Positions 8,461 through 16,732 are shown, counted from the first letter of the stretch. The stretch: DNA of 17,957 nucleotides from Dimargaris cristalligena (GCA_027576995.1 JANBQC010000580.1:1-17957), one strand, 5' to 3'. Notes: generated from the sequence alone by a model not told the origin. Made by a program: numbers and translations.

Positions 8461-9058
8461 ATGCGCGACCATTCCCACCCGTCACCGTCGCAGCCCACAA
8501 GCCGCCTCCAAAACCGTAAGTAGTCCCGTCGTCTACTAGACACTGCTGCCTTTAACTGCACTCTGTTTCCCTGGGCTCACTCTCTATCTATCGGTCTCTC
8601 ACATTGTCCACCGCCTTTTAGTGTACGAAACCCAGCTGAGGAGCGCCTTCCTCGCCTTTGATCCAAACCAACAGAGCTGGGCCAATACCACGAACCTCCG
8701 GTTCCTCCTGCAGGCCTTGGAACTCCCGACCGATCCTGCCAATGTTCGCAAACTCGCAGCCGAGCTGGACCCCAAGAGGGAGGGGAAGATCCATTACCGA
8801 CAATACCTAACGGTGCTGCAACCCGTCATGGCGACCAAGGATTCCCGGCACGAAGTCGCCAAGATATTCAAGCTCTTTGATCGGTCAGGGACGGGTAAAA
8901 TCAGCATTGATGACCTGCAGCGAGTGGCCGTCGATTTGGACGAGACCATCCCGCAGGCCGAACTACAGGAAATGATCGATATGGCGGACCGGGACGGCGA
9001 CGGTCTGGTGGACCTCAATGACTTTTTTATGATCATGCAAAAGACCCGCCTATTCTAA
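8461..9058 (+). CDS. Centrin-type EF-hand protein, two exons
   Basis: Exons 8461-8515 and 8622-9058 join across a 106 bp intron (GTAAGT...TTTTAG) to give 163 residues, a typical centrin length (about 165-172). The short exon 1 codes for an 18-residue His/Pro/Ser-rich extension. The body has four EF-hands with loops at ~32-43, 68-79, 105-116 and 141-152. Loops 1 and 2 lack most calcium ligands. Loop 3 (DRSGTGKISIDD) and loop 4 (DRDGDGLVDLND) look more intact but have Asp instead of Glu at position 12. FKLFD, GKIS, AELQEMID and the C-terminus IMQKTRLF closely track animal and algal centrins, whose end is IMKKTxLY, rather than calmodulin. Centrins work at centrioles, spindle pole bodies and nuclear pores. 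Calcium binding is probably confined to the C-terminal half (inference). Confidence 0.9.
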
Positions 9059-10092
9059 TCCCCCGCCTGTACGATATCACCCTTTCTTATAAATCCCCGC
9101 CCCCTCCTATTAACTCTCGGGACTCAAATGGTTTCATTACATTTCTTATTTTATTATATCAGGAGAGGGCTTAGGTGGCCCATACAAAGGTGCAATAGGA
9201 TTTTAGGGTTCCATAGATTTTAGGGTTATGAAGGAGTGGTTAGCTGTAGTTGGTGGATCAATGCGGCACTGATAGTAGAGTATCAGCATCCCAGACTTAG
9301 CGGGTTCACCTGAATCAGCCCAGCCCAGCCCACTTCTACCGCCGAATCCCCCGGTCCTGTACGTAAAAAAATACGAATGGAAAGGCCAGGCTTCTTTTAT
9401 ACGATACTGGGGATTAGAAGGCTATTAGTATACTACTACTAGAGGAGAGGCTTCACCAAACCATGCCGCATCGCGTAATTCTCTGCTGGCACTATTAGAG
9501 ACATTTCCCCCCTTTAACTACTTACACCTACTACTTCTACTATACTGCCTCCGCCCCATTTATTTTATACCAACCACAACCCCCTCTCTCGCTCGTCTCC
9601 TATTAGCTCCGGGGGTGTGAATGAGAGAGAGAGAGAGAGAGACAATGTTAATAGAGTAGAATAATAGGAGGGATTCTGTCGCCCATTCATTCACTATGCT
9701 ATACTATTCCTCCTATTCGCCTTTTTTCCACCAACTCTCTTCTTCTCACTACACTCTATATTACTGACTGGTCCTCCTCCCAACAAAAGGCTGTGTATGG
9801 GTTGGGTGTTGTATGTATGGTTTCCTCTCTATTCTATCCACAAGGCCCCACTACTAGACTTTCTTTCCCTTTCCCTTCTTCTCCTTTCCCTCCCCTCCCC
9901 CACGCCCAGTCCACTGTCGCTGTAATTCCCTCCCCGCACCCCCCCCATGCACCACCACCGGTAGTCCCGCCCTTGGCCGCGCTGTTCGCCCGTTTCGCAT
10001 TGCCCTCCCCCTTCTTTATCTCTCTCTCTCGCTGCCCACTACACCCCAACGTTTACCCCCCTTTCTCCTCCCTCACTCGAACCCATTAAGCC
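9059..10092. other. 1.03 kb spacer: centrin 3' end and UBL3 promoter
   Basis: No convincing gene. Two TAGGGTT copies (9204-9210, 9221-9227), a (GA)10 run (9623-9642) and a strongly C/T-rich tract from about 9840 to 10080 lead up to the UBL3 start. Short upstream frames occur; an in-frame ATG at 9817 opens a Pro-rich frame that stops at 10089, just before the UBL3 ATG. This tract may be a 5' UTR or hold a leader intron (acceptor-like CCCAG near 9905-9909). Confidence 0.5.
9623..9642. repeat. (GA)10 microsatellite
   Basis: Ten perfect GA units about 450 bp upstream of the UBL3-like gene. Confidence 0.9.
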
Positions 10093-10908
10093 ATGGCGAC
10101 GGCGCCGGCTGACCCTTCCTCCCCTTCCAGCCCTCCGGCTTCAACCGCCCCCCCGCCGTCGTCCGAGACCGTTGCCCTAACCTGCCTCCTCATCTCCGGC
10201 AAACGGCACACATTCCGCTTTCCCGCCGGCGCCACGATTCGCCAAACCAAGCAGCAAATTTACCAGGAATGGCCCAAAGGTAATAGAGCCCTTTAACCCC
10301 AACTCGCCCACACCATATGGGGGTTGGGTGGTTAATTAGAGGAAAACAGGAGGGCCTGGTGGTGGATTCATACCCCCACCCCAGGCATCACTCCACCGTA
10401 AATAGATAGATAGATATAAACTCACATTTTATATGCAAGCATTTCTAGGGCCTAGGGAAAATGGCATAGATTATTCTATTACCAAGCATCACTCACCCCT
10501 CCCCATATTTACATTCTACCTATATATATATATATATATATAGAATGGGAGTCCGATAAGCCCGACTCCCCGGGGTTCCTGCGGCTACTGTACCTGGGCA
10601 AGGTTCTCGAGGACCCGCGGGGCCTGGCCGATTATCAACTGCTACCCGCCCGGAAACCCACCATTGTGCATCTCACCATCAAAATGGTGGAGGACCCCGA
10701 CGTACCCGGTAAGCAGCCACCCTCCCTTTTATTGGACTGTAATTAGGTGGTGGCCCGTTCGCTTCCATGCCCTACATACCCTAACACTAACCATTCTGCC
10801 AAGCTAACCCTCTGTCTAAATCTATATTTACGCCTATACATATACCCCCCTCTAGTGGATAAGCGCGACCCTGAACAAGTCCCCAAGTGCCACTGTACCA
10901 TTTTCTAA
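10093..10908 (+). CDS. UBL3: UBL3/MUB-like membrane-anchored ubiquitin-fold protein, three exons
   Basis: Exons 10093-10279, 10544-10708 and 10856-10908 join in frame (introns 264 and 147 bp) to give 134 residues. A Ser/Pro/Ala-rich leader (1-~25) precedes a ubiquitin fold (~26-115): LTCLLISGKRHTF, IYQEWPKEWES, LRLLYLGKVL and TIVHLTIK. This parallels human UBL3 (NWPMDWEEE, LRLIYQGRFL, TTVMHLVA). The last exon ends in CHCTIF, so C131-T-I-F is a CAAX box; terminal Phe suggests geranylgeranyl (or farnesyl) addition, and C129 is a candidate second lipid site. Human UBL3 ends in the comparable CCVIL. These proteins are not ubiquitin precursors: they lack the di-glycine tail and sit on membranes by lipid, where relatives recruit E2 enzymes or sort cargo to small vesicles. 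Intron 1 ends in a TA microsatellite that abuts the acceptor AG. Confidence 0.92.
10521..10542. repeat. (TA)11 microsatellite at a splice acceptor
   Basis: Eleven TA units fill the place of the polypyrimidine tract. The last A forms the acceptor AG (10542-10543) of UBL3 intron 1. Confidence 0.9.
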
Positions 10909-11443
10909 TTAGTTCTTTTCCCGTTTACTTAAACCATTCCGCCTGATGATTCCATTCACCCTCACGATCATCTCCGTACTCCCCTTAATTATAATTAGTC
11001 GCTGCTTTTGTATTTTGCGCTAATCTACCTGACTAGTCTAGTCAGTCAGTCAGTCAGTCAGTCGTGCTCCCCCCATTTACTACCACCACCGCTCATCCCT
11101 CCATCTACTTACGTTTACATGAATATAATCTAATATACATGTCCTTCTCTGACCTGTCCCGTCCCCCATACCATATCTACCAACCTACCTTGATCCGTCT
11201 ACAGTAAACCATTCTTTAATCAATAATACCAACCCTCTTAAACATACAGCTGTGCGTCGGCTAAATAGATTTATAAAACGGCGCTTATTGTAATGCTGAC
11301 TGTCGATATATGCGCGTCTTGATTTCAGGGCGCTGCTCCTCTCTCATTGGAGTGAGGATGGCGGGGGCCATACCACTTCATTACTAAACACCCCCCGGGA
11401 TTACATGAAACAAATAAAAACAAATGAAGAAACTGCTCTACAT
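10909..11443. other. Convergent 3' spacer between UBL3 and ASS
   Basis: 535 bp between converging genes, A/T-rich with C/T stretches. It contains a GTCA tetranucleotide run (11041-11063). No coding sequence or RNA gene recognised. Confidence 0.5.
11041..11063. repeat. (GTCA)n tetranucleotide microsatellite
   Basis: Five full GTCA units plus GTC, preceded by the related GACTAGTCTA. Confidence 0.9.
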
Positions 11444-12676
11444 CTAGAACTTGCCGCCCCACTTCTTCAACCGGATGCTCTGAATCTTGATGAAGCCTTC
11501 CGAGTCCTGGGGACTGAAGCCGCCATGGACGTCCATGCTGCTCTCTTCCATGTCATACAGCTTCTCGGTTTCGCTGAACCGGCCTTCGACAATCACCATA
11601 CCCTTGTAGAGCTTCAGGCGCACCACACCGTTGACGTTCTTCTGGGAGGCCGCAATGGTGGAGGTGATAAATGCCCCCTCGGGGGAGAAGTAGAGTCCGT
11701 TGTAGAGCAGACGGGAGAAGGCGGGGGTCACGTGCTCGTCGCGGTAGAGACGCACCTCGCGGTCGAGGACCAGACCCTCCAGATCCATGTGGGCGACGCG
11801 CAGAATGGTACCGCCGGGGGTTTCGTAGCAGCCGCGGCTTTTGATGCCAATGAAGCGGTTTTCCACGATATCAATGCGACCCACACCGTTGCGGCGGGCC
11901 AGGGTGTTGAGGTAAATGAACAGGTCCAGGGGATCAGTCACCTTGGTACCGTCGTTCTGGTTGACCACCTTGACGGGCCGGCCCTCGGCGAAAGTAATGT
12001 GGATACGCTCGGGAGTGTTGGGGGCCTCCTCGGGGTCAACGGTCAGCTTCCACATGTCCTTGGGGGGAGTGACGTTGGGGTCCTCCAGGATACCGGCTTC
12101 GTAGGAAATGTGGAACAGGTTCTCGTCGGTGGACCACGGCTTGGCCAGGGTCTGCACGACGGGGATGCCCTTTTCGGCGGCGTAGGCCAGCAGATCGTTA
12201 CGGCCTTGGAAGCGGTTGAAGAACTCGGGTACGCGCCAGGGGGCAATGACCTGGATCTTGGGCTCCAGGGCGTAGTAGGCCAGTTCGAAGCGCACCTGGT
12301 CGTTACCCTTACCGGTGCACCCGTGGGAGACGTGGGTGCAGCCCTCCTGCTGGGCCAGTTGGATCTGGCGACGGCCAATCACGGGGCGGGCCAGGGAGGT
12401 GCCGAGCAGGTACACCCCTTCGTAAATGGCGTTGGTCTGCACGGCGGGGTAAATGAGCTCCTCCACGAATTCACGGCGCAGGTCCTCAATGAAGACCTTG
12501 GAGGCGCCGATCTTGAGGGCCTTCTGCTTGGCCTCCACAAAGTCCTCCTCCTGACCAACGTCAGCCATGTAGGCGAGCACCTCGTAGCCCTCCTCCAGAA
12601 GCCAGGCCAGAATACAGGAGGTATCGAGACCACCGGAATAGGCCAGCAGAACCTTACCCTTGATGGAAGCGGACAT
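11444..12676 (-). CDS. ARG1: Argininosuccinate synthase
   Basis: An intronless gene of 410 residues (family usually 400-420). The enzyme joins citrulline and aspartate using ATP, making argininosuccinate, the penultimate step of arginine synthesis; in fungi it is cytosolic. The N-terminal nucleotide-binding PP-loop AYSGGLDTS is at residues 12-20. Other hallmarks are YMADVGQEEDF, the substrate-binding GCTGKGNDQVRFE, APWRVPEF, KPWSTDENLFHISYE and the multimerisation segment YRDEHVTPAFSRLLYNGLYFSPE. All expected catalytic regions are present without breaks. Codon use is strongly biased to C/G in third positions, which keeps the opposite strand free of stops. An AACCCTA element lies 17 bases before the ATG, CCAAT boxes (minus strand, 13105-13101 and 13118-13114) about 430 bp upstream and a TATA-like stretch about 180 bp upstream. 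Confidence 0.98.
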   Translation of the reverse strand: MSASIKGKVLLAYSGGLDTSCILAWLLEEGYEVLAYMADVGQEEDFVEAKQKALKIGASKVFIEDLRREFVEELIYPAVQTNAIYEGVYLLGTSLARPVIGRRQIQLAQQEGCTHVSHGCTGKGNDQVRFELAYYALEPKIQVIAPWRVPEFFNRFQGRNDLLAYAAEKGIPVVQTLAKPWSTDENLFHISYEAGILEDPNVTPPKDMWKLTVDPEEAPNTPERIHITFAEGRPVKVVNQNDGTKVTDPLDLFIYLNTLARRNGVGRIDIVENRFIGIKSRGCYETPGGTILRVAHMDLEGLVLDREVRLYRDEHVTPAFSRLLYNGLYFSPEGAFITSTIAASQKNVNGVVRLKLYKGMVIVEGRFSETEKLYDMEESSMDVHGGFSPQDSEGFIKIQSIRLKKWGGKF

Positions 12677-12693
12677 GGTGGTGTTAATACAGT

Positions 12694-12700
12694 TAGGGTT
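12694..12700 (-). promoter_or_regulatory. Telobox-like AACCCTA upstream of ASS
   Basis: Reads AACCCTA in the ASS sense strand within CTAACCCTAACTG, 17 bases before the ATG. The flanking TTCTAACCCTAA is nearly the same as the CTAACCCTAAT that abuts the DsbA-fold start. Confidence 0.4.
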
Positions 12701-12852
12701 AGAAGAGAATAATAACTAATAAGGGGGGGTACGTCAAGGCAGTGACGCTAGTTAATAAAAGGGTAGAATAATATATATTCTAGCAAAATAGATACAGGAA
12801 ACGAGCGAGATAAGTTATAGCAGTCCCGGGCCACCTGGGCCGTCAACCACAT

Positions 12853-12860
12853 TTATATAT
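12853..12860 (-). promoter_or_regulatory. TATA-like element upstream of ASS
   Basis: ATATATAAA-type stretch on the minus strand about 180 bp before the ASS start. It is plausible as a TATA box but sits among several TA-rich patches, so confidence is low. Confidence 0.25.
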
Positions 12861-14042
12861 AGAGAGCGGGAGTTTTTACGGTGATTTGATGAATAACACG
12901 TTCATAGCTCGCCCTACCCCCCCTCCCTGGAGTGGTGAGACCGCGCGGTTCCCCTGCCAGTTTTTTTTTCAGCGGCTCAATAAAATCGGCACCCATTAAT
13001 TCACCCGCCCTGGTCTCCTCCTCCTCCTTTCTAATCCTCTAATTTCAGACAACCAAAAGAAGGATGGTGGTGGATATACTCGCCGCCGTTGCGCTTATCC
13101 ATTGGCTATTATGATTGGGCTGGAATCACCATCTATAGAGGGGGGGTTTTATTGGGTGGAGGATAATATCTCCATCAACAAGAGGAGGGAGAGAAGGACA
13201 TACACGCGCCCACAACTCCCCCTTCAGTGTTACTCATTAGCAAGATAGGCGATGAAGGCCTGGAGTCTCATCACCTTAATCTTAGTCCCTCTCCTATATA
13301 TAGCGGACCACCCCATATGTCTTACTAAGTGAGTGTAGTGATTGATATTTCCTATTGCGGCAATTGGTTTGAGCCGAGTGAGTGAATCCGAATAAGGGAA
13401 TACTAAGGAGGGAGAGGGGAGATTAGGCTGCGCACAGCCAAGTTGTGGTCCGGATCCGCTAAGAAAAACCCAGTTGGCCAATCAGCGGGTGATTTGGAGC
13501 GTGCAAGAACGAGTGGGGCGTGGTCGGCCAACCAATAAGGTGTAGATAAGGTTAGGTGACTAGCAAACCAAGGCCAGAGAGAAAGAAAGAAGTGACTCAC
13601 TGTGACTGGCGCTCTCTCTCTCTATGCCTTACGGTTTTACCCGCTGTGCTGCCATCAACACTGTACTACTTACCATACACCGTAGGTAAGGTAATCGTCC
13701 CTATCGATCGTTGAGGTTGTCCACCCACTAAATGCCACATTGATACTCCGAGCCTGTCGCTGCGACGCTGTGCATCCATATTGCGATGATTATATTACCA
13801 CCGCCACATTATTCAACTTCCAGTGGGGACTAATGGGGTGGGACGGTCCACTTAGCCGATCGGGCAGTTTAAATCAATTTATATGGACATTAGCATGGTG
13901 TGGGGGGGGGCACGGCGTGGTCCCAACGCCATGAGGAAGTGTGTGAGAGAGAGAGGGGGGGTATTATATATAAAGGCAGGTCCAGTAATATTCACGCTAC
14001 ATCGCTAGAGGCCATGGGCCGAACGTTCGGGTTGGCATTCGA

Positions 14043-15037
14043 CTACAGACTGGCCTTGGGGCGGGCCGCCTTGAGCACGGGCTCCAATTTCATGGCCAGG
14101 GCCATGTTGCCCTTCAGCTTGAGCTTACCGGTCAAAAAGGCGCCCTGGGCACTCGTCTTGCCCTGGCCAATTGACACAAAGTCGGCATCGGCCACCGTCA
14201 GAATAATATCCGCCTTGGCAGGCGCCCCCCGGGCCACCACCTCCCCGCTTTCGGCGGTGTTCTTGAGATCCAAGGCCCAGGTCTGGGTCTGACCGGCCGC
14301 ATTGCGGATATTGAATTGGAAGACCCCCCGGACGCCCTGGACGGCTCGTTTCCGCTCGGCCGGGGCCATCGTAGCAAAGGCATGGGCCAACTGGACAAAG
14401 AGGGCCGACGATTCGAACCCGTCCACCGCCACACCAGCGTCCGCCTTCGGAGCTGATGTCGATGCCGGGGCCGGGGCAGACGAGACACTGGGGGACTTGG
14501 CGGCCAGCTCCTGGACCGTTTTGAATAGGGTATCCAGCTTGGTGGCCAGCATCATGTTTCCCCGGAGCTTTATTTTACCCTTCATGAACGCGGCTTGCCC
14601 TAAGGATTTTAAATGAAACCAAGTAGACAAACTAGGGCAGAATACATTAATCAGGGTCCGTGTAGGAGCACCCCCCAATCAACGGCAGTGGCTACAGCCC
14701 AAGCCCAATAATACATTCACGGTCTAACCTTATCCAACCTACCTTGCAATTTGCCCTCGCTCATGGCCACCAAGTCAGCATCACCGACGGTAACGATTAC
14801 ACCCGGTTTGCCGGACGGGGGCCCGTCGCCCACAATAGCCCCGTCAGTGGCGGTATCCTTGAGATTCAGCGACCAGGTGTGGGTCTGCTTGGCGGGGTTG
14901 GTGACATTAATCTGGTAAATGGCATTGACCTTTTTGACGAGGGCTTGGCGGGTGGTAGCGGGGGCCTGGGTCAGGGCAGCGGCAATGTTGGTGAACACAG
15001 CGGAGGCCTGGAAGTCGGCAACGTTGGGGAGGCTCAT
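14043..15037 (-). CDS. Tandem SCP2 (sterol carrier) domain protein, two exons
   Basis: Exons 15037-14743 and 14599-14043 join across a 143 bp intron (GTAGGT...CCTTAG) to give 283 residues with two SCP2 folds. Domain 1 spans ~8-125: AVFTNIAAAL, YQINVTNPAKQTHTWSLNLKD, VTVGDADLVAMSEGK, then across the splice QAAFMKGKIKLRGNMMLATKL. Domain 2 spans ~159-277 with the same order: ALFVQLAHAF, FQFNIRNAAGQTQTWALDLKN, LTVADADFVSIGQGK, AFLTGKLKLKGNMALAMKL. An Ala/Pro/Ser linker (~130-157) joins them. SCP2 domains bind sterols, fatty acids or acyl-CoAs in a hydrophobic tunnel. A single SCP2 domain is about 110-120 residues, so this is a duplicated, stand-alone carrier. The C-terminus (ASL) is not a standard peroxisomal PTS1, so cytosolic location is possible. 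It diverges from the SMIM8-like gene. Confidence 0.92.
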
Positions 15038-15801
15038 GGTTAGTTAGGTTCGCGGCAGTCGGTCTAGCGCGCCCCCACACCATGTGGTAATAATGGCAGT
15101 CAGATAAAAACGGGTTATTGAGGACTGGGGGAAATGCATACGTTGCTGTTTCGCGAGGGGTAAATCCAAGGGTACACTCGCTCTTACCGGAAACGGAGTT
15201 TGGAAATATCTAAAATAGAGCCAGCAACTGGGAGTAAGATTTATTCAGTGCAATGCGGGGGAAATGCGACAGCGAGAGGACGGATATCCAGCTAATCAAT
15301 AAAATAAAATGAAATGAAATGAAACTAACCAGCGGAGGAAAGAAGAGAGAAAACAGCGGAGCATATCAGCTGGCGGGACGGGGACCCTTGGCCGCGCTTT
15401 ATACCGCCGCCTCTATTCTATTCCTTTGACATGTGCTAAGCCTGACTAGTAGTAGTGGTAGTCGTCGTATGCTTTCCCTGCAACAGCCCTCTTTCTATTC
15501 ATCAAAAGCCCCAATGAAACCCCCCCTCCATTACGTAAATTATTGGACTGCTGGTAGGTACCACGTGAGACCTCCCCCCTCCTTTTTAGTTAGGGTTATA
15601 GAGTACAACAGTCTATGCGCATATAACCTAGTAGTAGTAGGTAGTGCTTCTCTTTCTATCCAGCATAGAGAGCCCTGCCCCACCAATAATAATAGTGGTG
15701 GCCCGCCGCTCCCTTCTTTACACCATTCGGATCTTTCCACTTTATCCACATATAGTATTGCCCTCCCCATTGTCTATTGCTCACTACTGTATTCCTTTAC
15801 C
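15038..15801. promoter_or_regulatory. Divergent intergenic region, SCP2 (-) / SMIM8-like (+)
   Basis: 764 bp between outward-facing starts. It contains an AAATG/AAATA pentamer run (15302-15324), a TAGGGTT element (15591-15597) and C/T-rich sequence before the SMIM8-like ATG. An open frame continues upstream from that ATG to about 15433, but its content is low-complexity and unlike any family, so I treat it as non-coding leader. Confidence 0.45.
15302..15324. repeat. AAATR pentamer microsatellite
   Basis: Tandem AAATA/AAATG units, about 23 bases, about 265 bp upstream of the SCP2 gene start. Confidence 0.8.
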
Positions 15802-16083
15802 ATGGCCGCCGATCCGCCCAAGCCGACCTACACCCCGAAGCCCATTGACTCCACCCGGCTCTTTCGGGTGCTGAATCCCGAGCTCTTCTTCCCCAAGAAC
15901 AAGTACATCATGGCCTTTGGTCTCATTACCTTCACCGGTGCCGTTACTTACTTCGCCTGGGACGACGCTCAGTACCGTTTACGCAACCCGGGCTCCAACA
16001 CGGTCCTGGCTTCAACCGAACGCCCTCTAACCTATCAGGAGCGCATGCAGCAGAAGCAACTTCAAAACCAAGCCGATAAATAA
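15802..16083 (+). CDS. SMIM8: SMIM8-like small integral membrane protein
   Basis: A single exon of 93 residues, with one membrane segment at ~39-54 (MAFGLITFTGAVTYFA). The core STRLFRVLNPELFF...NKYIMAFGLITF parallels human SMIM8 (TTLFRAVNPELF...NKPVMAFGLVTL; 97 residues), both in sequence and in position within the chain. A Pro/Lys-rich N-terminus precedes it and a polar, Gln-rich tail follows. The biochemical role of SMIM8 is unknown. The ATG at 15802 was chosen because it gives the family's length and follows a C/T-rich leader; the frame is open further upstream. Stop codons are doubled (TAATAA), and AATAAA overlaps the stop at 16082-16087. The GNAT gene starts only 81 bp downstream on the same strand. 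Confidence 0.85.
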   Translation: MAADPPKPTYTPKPIDSTRLFRVLNPELFFPKNKYIMAFGLITFTGAVTYFAWDDAQYRLRNPGSNTVLASTERPLTYQERMQQKQLQNQADK

Positions 16084-16087
16084 TAAA
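16082..16087 (+). terminator. AATAAA overlapping the SMIM8-like stop codon
   Basis: The hexamer AATAAA begins inside the first of two tandem TAA stops. It is the only hexamer seen before the next gene's ATG, 81 bp away. It may be a poly(A) signal; chance is possible because the TAATAA stop pair creates most of it. Confidence 0.35.
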
Positions 16088-16164
16088 CCCCAACGTTTCC
16101 AGTATCCAAACACTCCCTCCTACCTCCCTATATTCTTTTTACCCGGCCTGACTCGGCAATTACA

Positions 16165-16677
16165 ATGTCCCTGTCTTGCTTGATCTTATACCCCTGCCGG
16201 GGAGCACCCAAGGCACAGTACCTGCAATCGGACCTGGTTGAGCAGTGCCAGGCCCTAGAGCGTCGCACGTTTCCCCAAACGGAGGCCCTCCAGCTGCGAA
16301 ACGAGTTGCGCAAACCCAACACTTACCTTGTGGTGGCTTTTGAGAAACCCCAACCGCTTGTGGTCGGGTACGCCCTGTTCAGCCTTATCAAATGCGAGGC
16401 CACCGCCCGATTGACCAAACTGGCCGTAAAGAAGAGCCACCGCAACCGCGGCATCGGTAGCCGTGTAGTCCAATACGTTCTTGCCCAAGTGACCCGCCTC
16501 CCCACGCCCATTGCCCGGGCTATGCTACACGTAGATCCCAGTCGACGGGAGGCCCATCGCCTGTACCGACGACTGGGTTTCCATACCGTAACCACCCTGT
16601 CAGACTACTACGGAGCCGGCCGGAATGCCGACATTCTGGAGCGAAGGGTACATGCCACGGGCGGTATTCCGCAGTAG
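16165..16677 (+). CDS. GNAT family N-acetyltransferase (RimI/NAT-like)
   Basis: A single exon of 170 residues with the whole GNAT fold. CQALERRTFPQTEALQLRNE resembles the first helices of RimI/Nat enzymes, and LVVGYALFSLI is the central strand. LTKLAVKKSHRNRGIGSRVV (83-102) is motif A with the acetyl-CoA pyrophosphate loop RNRGIG (93-98). MLHVDPSRREAHRLYRRLGF and then DYYGAGRNADILER (147-160) follow, resembling the YYxxGxDAxxM end of N-terminal protein acetyltransferases. It transfers acetyl from acetyl-CoA to an amine, most likely a protein N-terminus or ribosomal protein; substrate not proven. The start at 16165 gives the full fold. The gene follows the SMIM8-like gene by 81 bp, and an AATAAA lies at 16733-16738. 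Confidence 0.88.
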   Translation: MSLSCLILYPCRGAPKAQYLQSDLVEQCQALERRTFPQTEALQLRNELRKPNTYLVVAFEKPQPLVVGYALFSLIKCEATARLTKLAVKKSHRNRGIGSRVVQYVLAQVTRLPTPIARAMLHVDPSRREAHRLYRRLGFHTVTTLSDYYGAGRNADILERRVHATGGIPQ

Positions 16678-16732
16678 GTCCGCTGCATCGGTGGGGAGGG
16701 CTTCGGTGTTCTTTTTCGCCCATTCATCATAT

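Larger units (their letters stand above)
12677..14042. other. 1.37 kb gene-free region upstream of ASS
   Basis: The longest gap in the window. The part near ASS should hold its promoter. Contents: ATATATA-rich patch (12769-12777), TATATAAA on the minus strand (12860-12853), inverted CCAAT boxes (ATTGG at 13101-13105 and 13114-13118), CCAAT sites near 13476-13481 and 13530-13534, T-, CT- and GA-runs (around 12961, 13610 and 13945). Several short open frames exist but none has family resemblance or a consistent splice partner. I cannot exclude a non-coding RNA. Confidence 0.5.

Noticed and set aside
2747..9058. NudE and centrin as a centrosome/dynein gene cluster
   Set aside because: They are 4.5 kb apart with unrelated genes between them, and nothing in the sequence links their regulation.
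11405..12712. 435-codon open frame on the plus strand covering the whole ASS gene
   Set aside because: It is the exact antisense of a certain enzyme gene. C/G-ending codons on the real strand remove stops from the opposite strand, and the translation (His/Leu/Gly/Val-rich) matches no family.
13230..13600. Minus-strand open frames in the ASS-SCP2 gap
   Set aside because: No family resemblance, no supporting splice partner, and composition like the spacers.
13624..13690. Possible exon MPYGFTRC... followed by GTAAGG
   Set aside because: The nearest acceptor leads straight to a stop codon, giving about 23 residues with no family resemblance.
14043..14051. Peroxisomal PTS1 at the end of the SCP2 protein
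   Set aside because: The last residues are ASL. The middle position should be basic (SKL-type), so it is not a standard PTS1.
14405..14425. B-box-like GGTTCGAATC on the minus strand
   Set aside because: Lies inside the SCP2 coding exon, encodes GFESS in the second domain, and has no matching A box or stems.
15433..15801. Upstream in-frame extension of the SMIM8-like protein
   Set aside because: The frame is open for about 122 more codons, but the sequence is low-complexity and promoter-like, and the family length fits the ATG at 15802.
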